From Lumbricus rubellus (taxonomy: Eukaryota; Annelida; Clitellata; Crassiclitellata; Lumbricidae), in contig OX243819.1 of assembly GCA_945859605.1 (NCBI GenBank), positions 9,245,592 to 9,309,591 of the forward strand: 64,000 bases of DNA, in the 5' to 3' direction. Position numbers and translations under genes: made by a program. This document shows, piece after piece, positions 1-8,456 of the stretch (positions within the stretch are counted from its first letter, which is position 1; the number at the start of each line of letters is the position of its first letter). The notes beneath the pieces were generated by a model. That model had not been told where the DNA came from, did no database searches, and saw nothing but the letters and a program-made list of their open reading frames with translations.

Positions 1-197
1 ATGGTCGGGTGGTGACTGAGCAGCCGCGAGATGGCGTTTGCCACGCTTTCCGGCGACTCAAAATCCTCGTAGCCGCCGCTCACATCGAGATTCAGAATAA
101 GCGAAGTCAGGTTGACGGCGGGAAGAAGTATTTCGTCCAGTTCCAGTATGTGTTGGTGAAAACCCTCGTAGATTCTTATCGCACAGGTTTTTACGAA
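1..197 (-). CDS. Host gene A: internal exon, leucine-rich protein, runs off the window
   Basis: On the minus strand an open, GC-richer stretch begins right after a splice acceptor (TTTTGCAG, AG at 199-198) and stays open to the window edge, encoding about 65 residues. The reading includes NLTSLILNLDVSGG and VANAISRLLSHHP, a hydrophobic spacing like leucine-rich repeats. I infer that it belongs to the same minus-strand gene as the exons at 17683-18088 and 18656-18787, with the Polinton lying in the intron between. The 17683-18088 exon ends in phase 1 and this one starts in phase 0, so at least one small unseen exon must lie between them, or the two are unrelated. The gene continues beyond position 1. 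Confidence 0.5.
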
Positions 198-1216
198 CTG
201 CAAAATGAAGTTTTTTCAAACCGCTTTACAAAATTATATGCAGCAAACCCAACATGGGGGAAAAGAGTGACACTGCCCCCTCCACCCTGGAAAGTTGACT
301 CCAGCTATTTTCTAACTTTTGGTTTTTAACTAATTTCTTTACACTATGGTAGGCTACCTATGCTCTATGGTACTAATGATACCTGTCCTAGGCACGACGT
401 TAAACTGCATCCATCCTCCGCCACAGGGTACCAACAACGTCCCTGTGCCGGTCCTAAGCCCGGACAAAGGAGGGAGGTGCTCGTGGATAAGCTGGTGCTC
501 CGTGCCTGGCTTTCGAGTGGCGCTTTAGAAGTTTGGAGATTACGATTACGAACTCTTACCTTGGGGTTTATTTCAGTGAATAGAGTTGCTATGTCAAAGA
601 GAGTGACATTCTCAATGCAAATCTCAGTTAGTCGGATTTCAATCGGACTTTTTTGTCTTTTAAACTTGCGCAGTGTCGTGATAACGTTGCGAAAAGCTCG
701 CTTTGTTCTGACTTCAAGGCCGGTCGTTATAACGTCTGAATAAAAGAGAAAATGTTCATTTATTTATTTATTTTGATAATTATTTTATACATTAGTTCTA
801 ATCAATTTATTTATTTATTTTGTTAATCAGTTCTAATCAATTTAGCCTATTTATTTATTCGGAGCCTTCATGTAGCGCTCCTTCGAATCTATCTACCAAG
901 AAAAGTGCCAACATAAGACAGTTTAAGTCCAGAATAGAACATGATGGAGTGACCCCATGGCCACACTTACACATGTACATGTAGGTGAAGTAGGCCTATA
1001 TACCAGAAGACGCCCATTCCAGGTGGCACGGCCAGCGAACGAGAAAGCTCGGTGCTGCCTGGTGAAGGTCTGCGAGCGAGGGACAAGAAGCTCAGCTTGA
1101 ACAGATGAACGAAGGGAGCATCAGCGTTGGACATTCAAGGTAGAATAGCAAATTTCCCTCAGGCGTTGGGGGGCTGAACCAACGATGTCGTGCAAACCGC
1201 TTGCATTCTGAGCCAT
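198..1216. other. Host intronic/flanking DNA left of the Polinton
   Basis: I see no supported exon here. It holds a SINE-like stretch at about 388-530 (GTTAAACTGCATCC, then GTGCCGGTCCTAAGCCCGGA, then CTCGTGGATAAGCTGG). Related pieces occur near 16975-17070 and, inverted, near 35553-35600; the last motif recurs near 21503 and 22230. An AT-rich stretch at 750-860 has a duplicated AGTTCTAATCAATTTA unit. Confidence 0.5.
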
Positions 1217-1222
1217 ACTATA
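1217..1222. repeat. Target-site duplication, left copy (ACTATA)
   Basis: ACTATA directly precedes the first base of the left terminal inverted repeat. The identical hexamer directly follows the right repeat at 16632-16637. A 6-bp duplication is the rule for Polinton/Maverick insertions. Confidence 0.9.
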
Positions 1223-1388
1223 AGTAGTAGTATTAGGGGCCTTCTAGCATATTTTCTATTTGAGCTAATAAACAAATTAAATAGGGTTAAAAGCAGTTAA
1301 ATTCTTTTGGATAAGCTTTGGTTAAACGGCGTGCACTGAGCGTTTTAGATAGCCCATCACCCAGGATTATAATTATATCGACGCATGC
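1223..1388 (+). repeat. Polinton left terminal inverted repeat
   Basis: 166 bp that match the reverse complement of 16466-16631 with six mismatches by my count, all in the inner half. Starts AGTAGTAGTATTAGGGGCC. The AGT iteration at the tip may help terminal-protein-primed replication to slide back, as known for other protein-primed linear genomes; that role is inference. Confidence 0.92.
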
Positions 1389-1979
1389 CAGCATCCTCAT
1401 CAGCCTCGATCAAGACATAGCCTACTGCCTACTGCTGTTCTTGAGTCGGTGATGGTGATGATTATACTAAGCTATCGACTAAGATGCAGACAACAGCCTT
1501 CGTCGGTCAATATTTACCTATGCTGCAAATACGTCGCAGATCGTGGCGGAGAGAATGTATCGACCCGCGTGCGGCAGCAGACAGTCGATAATTACTGTAA
1601 ACAGAATAGCCTCGTGATATCGACCACTGGATCTGCGTCGCAGTAGTCCCTATGGTGATTTGTAAATAAAGGTCTGCAGTACTGCACGGAGTTGCTAGGG
1701 TGTTACAAAAGTGTATGCGTTAGGCTACTTTTTAAAGACGCAATCGGCTGTAGGCTTAATTTTCAACCTTACCACTTTTGCTCCTTTTGAATTGTCTCGA
1801 GATTTTGGGCGCCTTTTTTTACATAATCTCGAGACTCAGAAATCGGACATCCCTGTTTTGCATGGAGTTGTTGCCACCGTTGTCATGACAGTAACTAAAC
1901 AGTTGTCTGTTGCAAATAATTTTGAGACGTCAGCTGGCTTTCAACGTTCTGTGCTTGTGCGTATAGGTCTACATCAGAA
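1389..1979. other. Left non-coding leader of the Polinton
   Basis: Between the left inverted repeat and the first convincing gene. Short open frames exist, but none resembles a protein family or has supporting signals. It could hold an early promoter for the following ORF. Confidence 0.4.
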
Positions 1980-2816
1980 ATGGCAGCGTTAATTTGTGAT
2001 ATTTCTAAGTCTTCTGAAGATGCTATCCAGTTGGCTATTCATTTAGTGTTTCAAGACAATGATGATGAAAGACGGAATTTTGAAGAGAAATTACGAGCTA
2101 TAACTGAATTTCTGGATCAACCACCTGAAAGGAGGAGACCACACCATAGACCTAGACCTAACATCGATTCACACGTAAAGATTTTCAACGATGTGATTCT
2201 AAAGCAGATTCGGGAAAAACTCGCACAATATGAACACCATTTGTTGAACAATGTTGAGGATTTGGAATGGCATCTCGACACTAGATTCATAGGTTTTGAT
2301 TTCTCCGATCTTCCTTTAATAAAATCTGCACATGCAAGGATCGTTCAGGAAGAAAAATCGATGTTAGGTCTACAACAGATCGCCGCCTATCACCGAGGTC
2401 TGTTATACGTAACTGCTCGGAATTTTATGCCTGAAGGTGCAAATATTAAAAGATTTTACTTTTTACAATTTCATCTTAATTACAATACAGTTCAGCGTTA
2501 CATTCTGTTCTACATGCTAATCGCAATATATCCTAGGCTAATATTTTGCGATTTAAGTTTTAATCAATTATCGAAACATCACAATCGAATTCTAAAGCAT
2601 CTTGGGACAGATCTTCAACTAGCTGAGAGACTTAAATCAAACGCTGTCGTTTCTGCACATCACACAAATTTTCACATCATGTCTACTGCAATTCCATCAA
2701 TCCCAACAACGGTGAACCTCCATCCAATTAATACTGATGCAGACTGTATTCAACAAGATGCTGTTGGTCCACAGCAGATTTTACTGGATGAAAGAGACAT
2801 TCCACAGTTTCTCTAA
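1980..2816 (+). CDS. Orphan Polinton protein, 278 aa
   Basis: An open frame of 278 codons starting in a good context (CAGAAATGG). The N-terminal third is charged (DERRNFEEKLRAITEFLDQP, then an Arg/Pro/His-rich linker near residues 50-60). Residues 130-210 form a regular helical block with YLTV-type spacing (LQFHLNYNTVQRYILFYMLI, YPRLIFCDLSFNQLSKH), which looks like a compact alpha-helical domain. I do not recognise the family. It lies at the left end, outside the replication and capsid block, where Polintons commonly carry variable cargo. It could be an early regulatory or host-interaction protein. Codon use and AT content are like the other element genes. No membrane segment or zinc site is evident. 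Confidence 0.6.
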   Translation: MAALICDISKSSEDAIQLAIHLVFQDNDDERRNFEEKLRAITEFLDQPPERRRPHHRPRPNIDSHVKIFNDVILKQIREKLAQYEHHLLNNVEDLEWHLDTRFIGFDFSDLPLIKSAHARIVQEEKSMLGLQQIAAYHRGLLYVTARNFMPEGANIKRFYFLQFHLNYNTVQRYILFYMLIAIYPRLIFCDLSFNQLSKHHNRILKHLGTDLQLAERLKSNAVVSAHHTNFHIMSTAIPSIPTTVNLHPINTDADCIQQDAVGPQQILLDERDIPQFL

Positions 2817-2840
2817 AGTTTTAAAACACATTATATTACA

Positions 2841-2902
2841 TTTCTGGCTATGGAAGGAACGATCAATACATTTTTCTGGCTATGGAAGGAACGATCAATA
2901 TG
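2841..2902. repeat. Tandem 32-bp duplication
   Basis: TTTCTGGCTATGGAAGGAAC followed by GATCAATA occurs at 2841 and again at 2873, just downstream of the stop of the 278-aa ORF. Confidence 0.85.
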
Positions 2903-3032
2903 CAGTGCAGAATGCTCCTGTGGACTCCGTGGTCGATACACAGCGATCGATAACGCCAGCCGAGCTGACAACCAGCGTGTTTGTTATTCTCCCTTAACAA
3001 CCGAGACGCATTGCAGTATACTCATCGATCCT

Positions 3033-3235
3033 GCATTCCTGAGTCCCGGTCTCCGAACTTAGGAATGTCATACAGAAAGAGATTCTACACCTGAGTATTG
3101 ATTTCGTGTAGAACGGATTGTCAAATACCGCATTCCAGAGTCCCGGTCTCCGAACTTAGGAATGTCACACTGAAAGAGATTCTACACCTGAGTATTGATT
3201 TCGTGTAGAATGGATTGTCAAATACCACATTCCTG
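3033..3235. repeat. 97-bp tandem repeat with internal hairpins, about 2.1 copies
   Basis: Copies begin GCATTCC at 3033 and 3130, with a partial third at 3227. Each unit contains an inverted pair CATTCCTGAGT / ACTTAGGAATG around GTCCCGGTCTCCGA, and a second pair CTACAC / GTGTAG. The repeat sits in the only sizeable non-coding gap inside the element, between the convergent orphan ORF and integrase. A transcription-termination, origin or packaging role is conceivable but unproven. Confidence 0.85.
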
Positions 3236-3290
3236 AACGAGATTTCTTAATTGAGTTGTTTTTATGTAGGCCTATTAGTTTTTCGTGCTA

Positions 3291-4206
3291 TCACAATGAT
3301 ATCAAGTCTTTATTATTAACCCATGTATTGAATGACTCATCATAGCCTAACCATTTAACCAAAGAACGATTTCCTCTTTTTCTTATAATCTTTTCTATTT
3401 TAAATGTATCTTGCGTTGTCGATTGTAGTTCTGGTTCATAAAATGTTCCTTGTATTTGTTCTCCATGATAGTCAGAGATTTTATAGGTTATAGGGTCTGT
3501 GTATTGAATGTGTGTTATAGTAAAAACCTCCTGTGTCCAACGATTTGTGTAGCCTTTCTCAAATGTCTTTTTCTTCTTAGAAATTCTTACTTTATCTCCT
3601 ACCGAAAATTTAGGTTTAACAGTTTCAGGTACAGCATCACCATACAGATTCATCCACACAACCCATTCGTTTGCTTTGATACTCGCTTTAACAGGAGTCA
3701 TTTTAATGGAAGAATGTCTTGTGGTGTTGTATAAATTAACCATATTATCTAAAACATCGATATATCTCTGAGTTGAATTTGCTGTAAAATACTTAAACAT
3801 CTTTTCTTTTACTGTCCTATTAAATCTTTCTACGATACAAGATTTCTCTTCGTTCTCAGTTGAATACAACTCCATACCTAATGATTTACCTGTTTATTAT
3901 AGAATTCTGTTCCCTTATCGACCCAAAGTTTTTCCCCCCTTCTTTTGCTCGTATTAAATATTTTAACGAAAGCATCTGCCACAGATTCTCCACGCTTATC
4001 TTTTAACGGCTGAATAAATGCATACTTGGAGAATATATCGATGACGCTTAACAAATATTTCACACCAGAATTAAATTTAGCATAAGCCTGCATGTCAATT
4101 AAGTCAGCTGCCCAAACTTTGTCCACTCCCTGAACATAAACAACTCGCTTCCTGAACTTCCTGACTATAGGTTTATGCAATTCGTCAGCAAGTTGGTCTG
4201 TCCATC
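3291..4206 (-). pseudogene. INT: Polinton integrase (retroviral-type DDE with chromodomain), frame-disrupted
   Basis: The N-terminal piece (3878-4180 and upstream in the same frame) carries WAADLIDM and LWVDKGTEF, the first two acidic catalytic positions of an rve-type integrase core. The C-terminal piece (3291-3875) carries SCIVERFNRT with the third acidic residue, then an SH3-like region and a chromodomain (FKIEKIIRKRGNRSLVKWLG, aromatic cage residues W and Y). A one-base shortfall near 3883 separates the two pieces. The N-terminal piece itself has no good ATG and continues upstream into an eight-A run (4214-4221), where the frame meets that of the upstream PLA2-like gene. The enzyme would insert the linear element and make the 6-bp duplication. 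Breaks may be real decay, assembly error, or (for the A-run) programmed -1 slippage. Confidence 0.88.
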
Positions 4207-4746
4207 TCAGAGCTTTTTTTTCAACCCCATTCCAAAATGGGTCTTCGTCGATAATATTGGTTTTACTATAGATCGTTCAATTCGTTCGCGGAACGAAGGA
4301 TTAGGTATATTATTTAATTCATCTATCATAGCTCTGTCAGCGACGTTTCTCCCTGCTGTATCAGTATGTTTAGCGTAAGCTAGGTCGTGACGATAGGCTG
4401 CTGCATCAACTCTGTCTACTGGTTTACTCCAATCTTTTGGCGTCCCATCAGGATTCAATCGCAAATCCAATCGAGTTCCTGGACCCGTGAAAGAATGTCC
4501 TGGAAGATGTAATTCTCCTGGATACTTTGCCCATGGAAGTTTAATGTTAGAAGTAGCAGAATTGAGAGCTGATACCAAATCACCTCCTTGTACAGTAGTA
4601 GACATTTTAGTAAACTGAGTTTTTCTAGCGCCACATTCAACGCATACACTTTTAATCATAGGTCTGCCATTTTTACTGACGACTCGTTGAATATCTCTAC
4701 CCTCAGTTTGTCGTTTACATTTTACGCAATACGAGCTGTGCTCCAT
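4207..4746 (-). CDS. Zinc-ribbon plus phospholipase A2-like protein
   Basis: 179 codons on the minus strand. The N-terminus has two CxxC pairs (YCVKCKRQTEG and VCVECGARKTQF), a short zinc ribbon like the DUF5679 type seen in large DNA viruses. Residues about 70-165 look like the parvovirus-VP1/PLA2-like fold found in Polintons: LPGHSFTGPGTRLDLRL, then VDAAAYRHDLAYAKH with the His-Asp catalytic-type pair, then DRAMIDEL. In parvoviruses this module breaches endosomal membranes; a similar entry role here is inference. It shares a 20-bp promoter gap with the divergent ATPase gene. Its end overlaps the integrase region at an A-run, so it may form a fusion with integrase by frameshifting, as such fusions are common in this family. 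Confidence 0.75.
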   Translation of the reverse strand: MEHSSYCVKCKRQTEGRDIQRVVSKNGRPMIKSVCVECGARKTQFTKMSTTVQGGDLVSALNSATSNIKLPWAKYPGELHLPGHSFTGPGTRLDLRLNPDGTPKDWSKPVDRVDAAAYRHDLAYAKHTDTAGRNVADRAMIDELNNIPNPSFRERIERSIVKPILSTKTHFGMGLKKKL

Positions 4747-4766
4747 TTTAATATAATATAATTAAA
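4747..4766. promoter_or_regulatory. 20-bp bidirectional promoter between divergent genes
   Basis: Only TTTAATATAATATAATTAAA separates the two start codons (minus ATG at 4746, plus ATG at 4767). It is nearly palindromic and resembles the TTTAAA/TATATA boxes found just before other element genes. Confidence 0.6.
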
Positions 4767-5543
4767 ATGGAAGTCCAAGACCTATCCTGGAATGAAGATT
4801 CATCTAAACGCTTCAACAGTCCTCTCTTACCAAGAAGTATCAGAGGTTTGATCGTAGGTAAGTCTCAATGCGGTAAAACAACTTTACTACTTAATCTATT
4901 ACTGAGACCTGGTTGGTTAGATTACGATAACTTGCAAATCTTTGGCAAATCGCTTTTTCAACCGGAATATAAGATACTTAAGAAAGCATTCGAAGAGAAA
5001 TTACCAAAGGAAGCGATTATAAGACTTTTTGATAACCGAGATGAGATAATGAAATTAAATGTATCTCCATCGTCCGTTGTTGAGGAGATGTCTAAAAACA
5101 TGGATAAGAAATCCGATATTGACTGCAAGTTCTTTGAAACCTCTGAAGATGTTCCAGATCCACGAGACTTAAGTCGAGATAAAAAGAATCTCATGATTTT
5201 TGATGATTTACAATTAGAGAGGCAAAATAAATGCGAATCCTATTATATAAGAGGTAGGCATAGTAATGTAGATTGCTTTTACCTAGCACAAAATTATTTC
5301 AAGCTACCTAGACAAACTATAAGAGAGAATGCTAACTTTATATGTCTATTCCCTCAAGACCTCAAGAATATTAATCATATATACAGCGACCATATAGGCG
5401 TAGATGATATGACCATTGAAGAATTTCGTAAACTATGCAAAACTGCGTGGGATGAAACGCATGGTTTTGTTGTTATAGACCTTACTAGTAAAACAAATAA
5501 TGGTAAGTACAGATGTGGATTAGATACATTTTATATTAAATAA
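4767..5543 (+). CDS. ATP: A32-type DNA-packaging ATPase
   Basis: 258 codons. Walker A is GKSQCGKT at residues 31-38; Walker B is NLMIFDDL near 141-148, followed by an FtsK/HerA-A32 style sensor region (YYIRGRHSNVDCFYLAQNYF) and RENANFICLFPQD. This P-loop enzyme pumps viral DNA into preformed capsids in Polintons, adintoviruses, virophages and poxviruses. Its length is typical. It is the first gene of the long rightward capsid cluster and is read divergently from the zinc-ribbon/PLA2 gene. All key motifs are present, so I expect an active enzyme. Confidence 0.92.
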   Translation: MEVQDLSWNEDSSKRFNSPLLPRSIRGLIVGKSQCGKTTLLLNLLLRPGWLDYDNLQIFGKSLFQPEYKILKKAFEEKLPKEAIIRLFDNRDEIMKLNVSPSSVVEEMSKNMDKKSDIDCKFFETSEDVPDPRDLSRDKKNLMIFDDLQLERQNKCESYYIRGRHSNVDCFYLAQNYFKLPRQTIRENANFICLFPQDLKNINHIYSDHIGVDDMTIEEFRKLCKTAWDETHGFVVIDLTSKTNNGKYRCGLDTFYIK

Positions 5544-5609
5544 AATCAATAATAAAATGATAGCGAAGTTTAAGATTTTATATTCTTGGTTTAAAAATAA
5601 CTATTTAAA
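5544..5609. promoter_or_regulatory. AT-rich intergenic spacer before the minor capsid gene
   Basis: Ends with CTATTTAAA directly before the ATG, the TTTAAA box seen upstream of several genes of this element. Confidence 0.4.
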
Positions 5610-6383
5610 ATGGAAACCCTACTGGAAAAGATTTTGCTTAACACTGAAACGATTGCACGCAACACAGAGGCTAAAGAATCCTTTTGCATTTTGTTGAGCG
5701 AAAGGAGCACACGAATTCGAACGAAATTTAATCCACTAATCGAACTGGACAAAAGTAAAAAGTATGAAATGGCTCTTGTCAATCTTGAAACGTACTACAG
5801 TTTTCCCAATATAGACGAGACAAATAATAAATTCGTATATTCGTCAGATAACGGTGTAACGTGGAAAGATTTAGTCATTCCAACCGGTTGCTATGAAATC
5901 GAAGACTTAAACGATTACATACAGAGAATTCTAAAAGAAGAAGGTCATGGTCAATGTATAAAGTTGCAACCAAATAACAATACTTTGAAGGCTGTTTTGG
6001 AAATTGATGAGAACTATAAAGTTGATTTTACAGTACCAAATTCAATTAGCACCGTTCTAGGATTTCAGAGTCGTGTATACTCCGAAGGATATAACGAATC
6101 CGAGCACATAGTTGATATAAACAGCGTGAATAGTTTACGAGTTACGAGTGATGTAATAGGATCATCGTATGCCAACGGAACTACGGAGAACATAATTTAT
6201 TCTTTCTTTCCATCGGTCGGGCCTGGTTACAAGATAATCGAATCTCCTCACAATCTCGTATATCTTCCAATAACGCTATACTCTATTTCATCGATGGAAA
6301 CAAAACTAATAGACCAAAATGGAAAACTAATTAATTTAAGAGGTGAGGAATTGTCGATACGATTTCACATAAGAGAGGTTTAA
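5610..6383 (+). CDS. PX: Minor capsid (penton-type) protein, PX-like
   Basis: 257 codons, no signal peptide, beta-rich with an acidic and aromatic pattern. Recognisable features of the Polinton minor capsid family are KKYEMALVNLETYYSFPNI near residue 50, IPTGCYEIEDLNDYIQRIL near 90 (the motif also seen in adintovirus penton proteins), and a C-terminal strand block ending ELSIRFHIREV. In Polintons this single-jelly-roll protein forms the pentameric vertices and partners the double-jelly-roll major capsid protein. The gene follows the ATPase and precedes the small virion-type gene. Identification is by pattern; a structure prediction would settle it. Confidence 0.75.
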   Translation: METLLEKILLNTETIARNTEAKESFCILLSERSTRIRTKFNPLIELDKSKKYEMALVNLETYYSFPNIDETNNKFVYSSDNGVTWKDLVIPTGCYEIEDLNDYIQRILKEEGHGQCIKLQPNNNTLKAVLEIDENYKVDFTVPNSISTVLGFQSRVYSEGYNESEHIVDINSVNSLRVTSDVIGSSYANGTTENIIYSFFPSVGPGYKIIESPHNLVYLPITLYSISSMETKLIDQNGKLINLRGEELSIRFHIREV

Positions 6384-6407
6384 TTTAAAGTTTATATTTA
6401 ATATAAG
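6384..6407 (+). promoter_or_regulatory. TTTAAA/TATATTTAATATAAG promoter box
   Basis: Immediately upstream of the ATG at 6408; same layout as the other gene starts of the cluster. Confidence 0.45.
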
Positions 6408-7058
6408 ATGAGCGCTTACGCTAAGGTTAAAGTTAATATTTCCGAAGGGCAAAAAGAGAAGATTAAGCGAGCTGCTCAAGTAGGAACTGGAGTGAGTATA
6501 AGACTTTCTCATGGAGACATAACTGGTGAGCATGTATTAGCTCTAAACCAGAGGCAAATCAACAAGTTAACTAAAGCGTATCAGAATGGAACTGGTTTGA
6601 CAATTAAAATGGGTAAAAAGCAATTAGAAGACAATGCGAGAGTCGAAGGCGGATTTATTGGCGCTATTCTACCGTTCTTAGCAACAGCCGGAAAGTTCCT
6701 TCTGTCTAGTGTTCTCCCGAGTTTAGCCACAGGAGCCTTAACAGGATTGGGTTCTGCAGCTGGTTCCAAAATTGTTGATAAAATTAGTGGATCTTCGATC
6801 TCACACCCGATAAGTGGATCTTCGATCTCACATCCGATAAGTGGATCAGGCGTGCTCTACGTTAAGAAAGGAGGAATATGCTGTAAGATAGTGCCTGCTG
6901 GGGAAGGTCTTTTTCTATCTCCGTGGAAAAAGGGTAGTTCGATATCGGGTTCTGGTCTGTTTATGAAAAGAGGAACAGGATATGTCAGCGGTGAAGGTCT
7001 TATACTTGGTCCCAACTCACCATTTAAAAATATTCCTATTCTTGGAATGTTACTTTAA
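6408..7058 (+). CDS. Small virion-type protein with a hydrophobic segment
   Basis: 216 codons. The N-terminal 85 residues repeat a short theme twice (VGTGVSIRLSHGD and NGTGLTIKMGKKQLEDNA). A hydrophobic, Gly/Ala-rich stretch follows at about 83-125 (GGFIGAILPFLATAGKFLLS), then a Gly/Ser-rich tail containing a perfect tandem SGSSISHPI repeat. The layout is common among Polinton genes between the two capsid genes. By analogy with adenovirus pVI it may be a membrane-active minor capsid component, but that is inference. The DNA repeat encoding the tandem lies at about 6785-6845. Confidence 0.55.
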   Translation: MSAYAKVKVNISEGQKEKIKRAAQVGTGVSIRLSHGDITGEHVLALNQRQINKLTKAYQNGTGLTIKMGKKQLEDNARVEGGFIGAILPFLATAGKFLLSSVLPSLATGALTGLGSAAGSKIVDKISGSSISHPISGSSISHPISGSGVLYVKKGGICCKIVPAGEGLFLSPWKKGSSISGSGLFMKRGTGYVSGEGLILGPNSPFKNIPILGMLL

Positions 7059-7074
7059 AAAACCACTTATATAA
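7059..7074 (+). promoter_or_regulatory. TATATAA box adjoining the next start codon
   Basis: ACTTATATAA ends directly at the ATG at 7075 and follows TTTAAAA at the previous stop. Confidence 0.45.
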
Positions 7075-7461
7075 ATGTCTGGATACGGTCACCCAATACA
7101 CAAATTTATCACCAAACGGAAGCCTCGTGTGAGTACGATAATTTGGTTGCCTAAAGTGGTCACTCACGCTCCTGCAAGGCAACGAGCAGGCGACAGATAT
7201 GAGATTTTTGCTCAGCAAGCGATAACGATTGAACCAAAGACAAATATTACAGTAGAAGTAGGCCTTGGAGTCCGAATGACCAGTGGAATGTGTCTAGTCT
7301 CTCTTAGACAGAAGTTGAAACAACTCAGACTGAGTCTTCAAGATGGTACTGTCCTAGAGGACGCAGAGGATATAATAATTACAATTCAAAACAACTCAGA
7401 TTCACCAGTTACTATAAACGAAAAAGACTCCATATGCTACGTTAATTACTACGATGCATAA
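7075..7461 (+). CDS. dUTPase-fold-like protein, probably without dUTPase activity
   Basis: 128 codons. The order of segments matches a trimeric dUTPase: AGDRYEIFAQQAITIEPKTN (compare the motif 1 region and its beta strands), VEVGLGVRMTSGMCLVSL (compare the TGL and SGLA region), DIIITIQNNSDSPVTINEKD (compare the motif 4 region), and a final strand SICYVNYYD where dUTPases read RIAQLV. However, the usual catalytic Asp of motif 1, the RSSxG serine and the tyrosine-bearing motif 3 are not evident. It therefore looks like a dUTPase-derived structural or regulatory protein. It sits inside the capsid gene block. An alternative is an unrelated small jelly-roll virion protein. Confidence 0.55.
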   Translation: MSGYGHPIHKFITKRKPRVSTIIWLPKVVTHAPARQRAGDRYEIFAQQAITIEPKTNITVEVGLGVRMTSGMCLVSLRQKLKQLRLSLQDGTVLEDAEDIIITIQNNSDSPVTINEKDSICYVNYYDA

Positions 7462-7514
7462 TTTTACGTTTTACGTTTACGTTTTACGTTACGTTTTAAA
7501 CATTATAATAAAAA
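7462..7514. repeat. TTTTACG iterations in the spacer
   Basis: Irregular repeats of TTTTACG/TTTACG fill 7463-7496, followed by TTTAAACATTATAATAAAA before the ATG at 7515. Confidence 0.6.
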
Positions 7515-8414
7515 ATGTCACTACTGAAAATTAGTGATCCTGCAAAAAGAGATTTTATTATCGAAGAGTTTTTAAAAACGAAAAAAAATATTAAACAAAA
7601 CTTTCTTTCAGAGAGAATAGACGATCTTGGACTTCAACGAGAATTAACGAAAATCTACAAACCAATAGTCGACTCTCAATCAGCAATTTCAAAAGAACAA
7701 AACGCTTTGCTGTCGACAATAAAGGATAATTCTGCAGCAACATCACTTGCTCTAAAATCACTTCCAGATTCGTTGAAAACTATTCAATTTCCCCAGTATC
7801 CGTCTATAGAGGCGTACGATGACGATGACCCAGTAGAAGACATTAGAAGGTTAGAATTAGGAAATATTGCAGTTGAATACCTTAAAAAATATGCTTCTGA
7901 TAAAAGACTTGTGGATACAACATTCGGATTAAGATCAAGAGATGGAAAATTCTACATCGGTGACAGCGAAGCCTCAATCCAAGGAAATGATATTACAGTT
8001 GGAACCACAACTTATCAAGGAACTCCAGGATTATGGGAATTGTTAACGTTAGCTAGTCCAAACAGTTCAATTTATGATAATCGTGATCTCGAAGAATACG
8101 CCGAGATTCTAATTAAAACGAATGCCATGAGTCAGCCAAATAAACCAAACAAACCTAAATCGTCTAGAAGTGTAAAATATGCAAAGATAATAAAACCCAT
8201 ATGGGACGATTACATGAAGTTAAGAGGTAAAACAGGAAGCGGAGTAATTACTATTCCTTCAGATCCAAATGAATTAGTAAAACAACTCGAGTTACGAATG
8301 TATAGCTACAAAGCGGGAAATACAGGTGTAAGAAATGAAATTGTAGGTATGACGGACGAGTTACTGAGACAGGGAGTGATAACCAAAGATGAATATAAAA
8401 AATTGATGATCTAA
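7515..8414 (+). CDS. Conserved Polinton protein, PW-like, 299 aa
   Basis: The N-terminal 95 residues are charged and helical (probable coiled coil around 35-80), followed by an acidic patch (YDDDDPVEDIRRLELG). The central domain has a pattern I associate with Polinton proteins between the capsid genes: TTFGLRSRDGKFYIGDSE, then GTTTYQGTPGLWELLTLASP and DLEEYAEILIKTNAMSQ. A basic linker (KPNKPKSSRSVKYAK) follows. The C-terminus ends with a helical DELLRQGVITKDEYKKLMI. The function is unknown. A scaffold or internal core protein is plausible from position and composition. There is no enzymatic motif. Confidence 0.6.
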   Translation: MSLLKISDPAKRDFIIEEFLKTKKNIKQNFLSERIDDLGLQRELTKIYKPIVDSQSAISKEQNALLSTIKDNSAATSLALKSLPDSLKTIQFPQYPSIEAYDDDDPVEDIRRLELGNIAVEYLKKYASDKRLVDTTFGLRSRDGKFYIGDSEASIQGNDITVGTTTYQGTPGLWELLTLASPNSSIYDNRDLEEYAEILIKTNAMSQPNKPNKPKSSRSVKYAKIIKPIWDDYMKLRGKTGSGVITIPSDPNELVKQLELRMYSYKAGNTGVRNEIVGMTDELLRQGVITKDEYKKLMI

Positions 8415-8450
8415 TTTAAAAATTGATGATCTAATTTAAAAATTGATGAT
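8401..8450. repeat. 20-bp tandem repeat overlapping the stop codon
   Basis: AATTGATGATCTAATTTAAA occurs at 8401 and 8421 with a partial copy at 8441. The first copy carries the stop codon of the 299-aa gene, and each full copy supplies a TTTAAA box before the next gene. Confidence 0.8.
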
Positions 8451-8456
8451 ATAGAA

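Noticed and set aside
1711..1992. 93-aa open frame upstream of the orphan Polinton gene
   Set aside because: Overlaps the better supported 1980 start, with no motif and poor start context.
3033..3235. CRISPR-like regular repeats with palindromes
   Set aside because: Only two full 97-bp units without unique spacers, inside a eukaryotic transposon.
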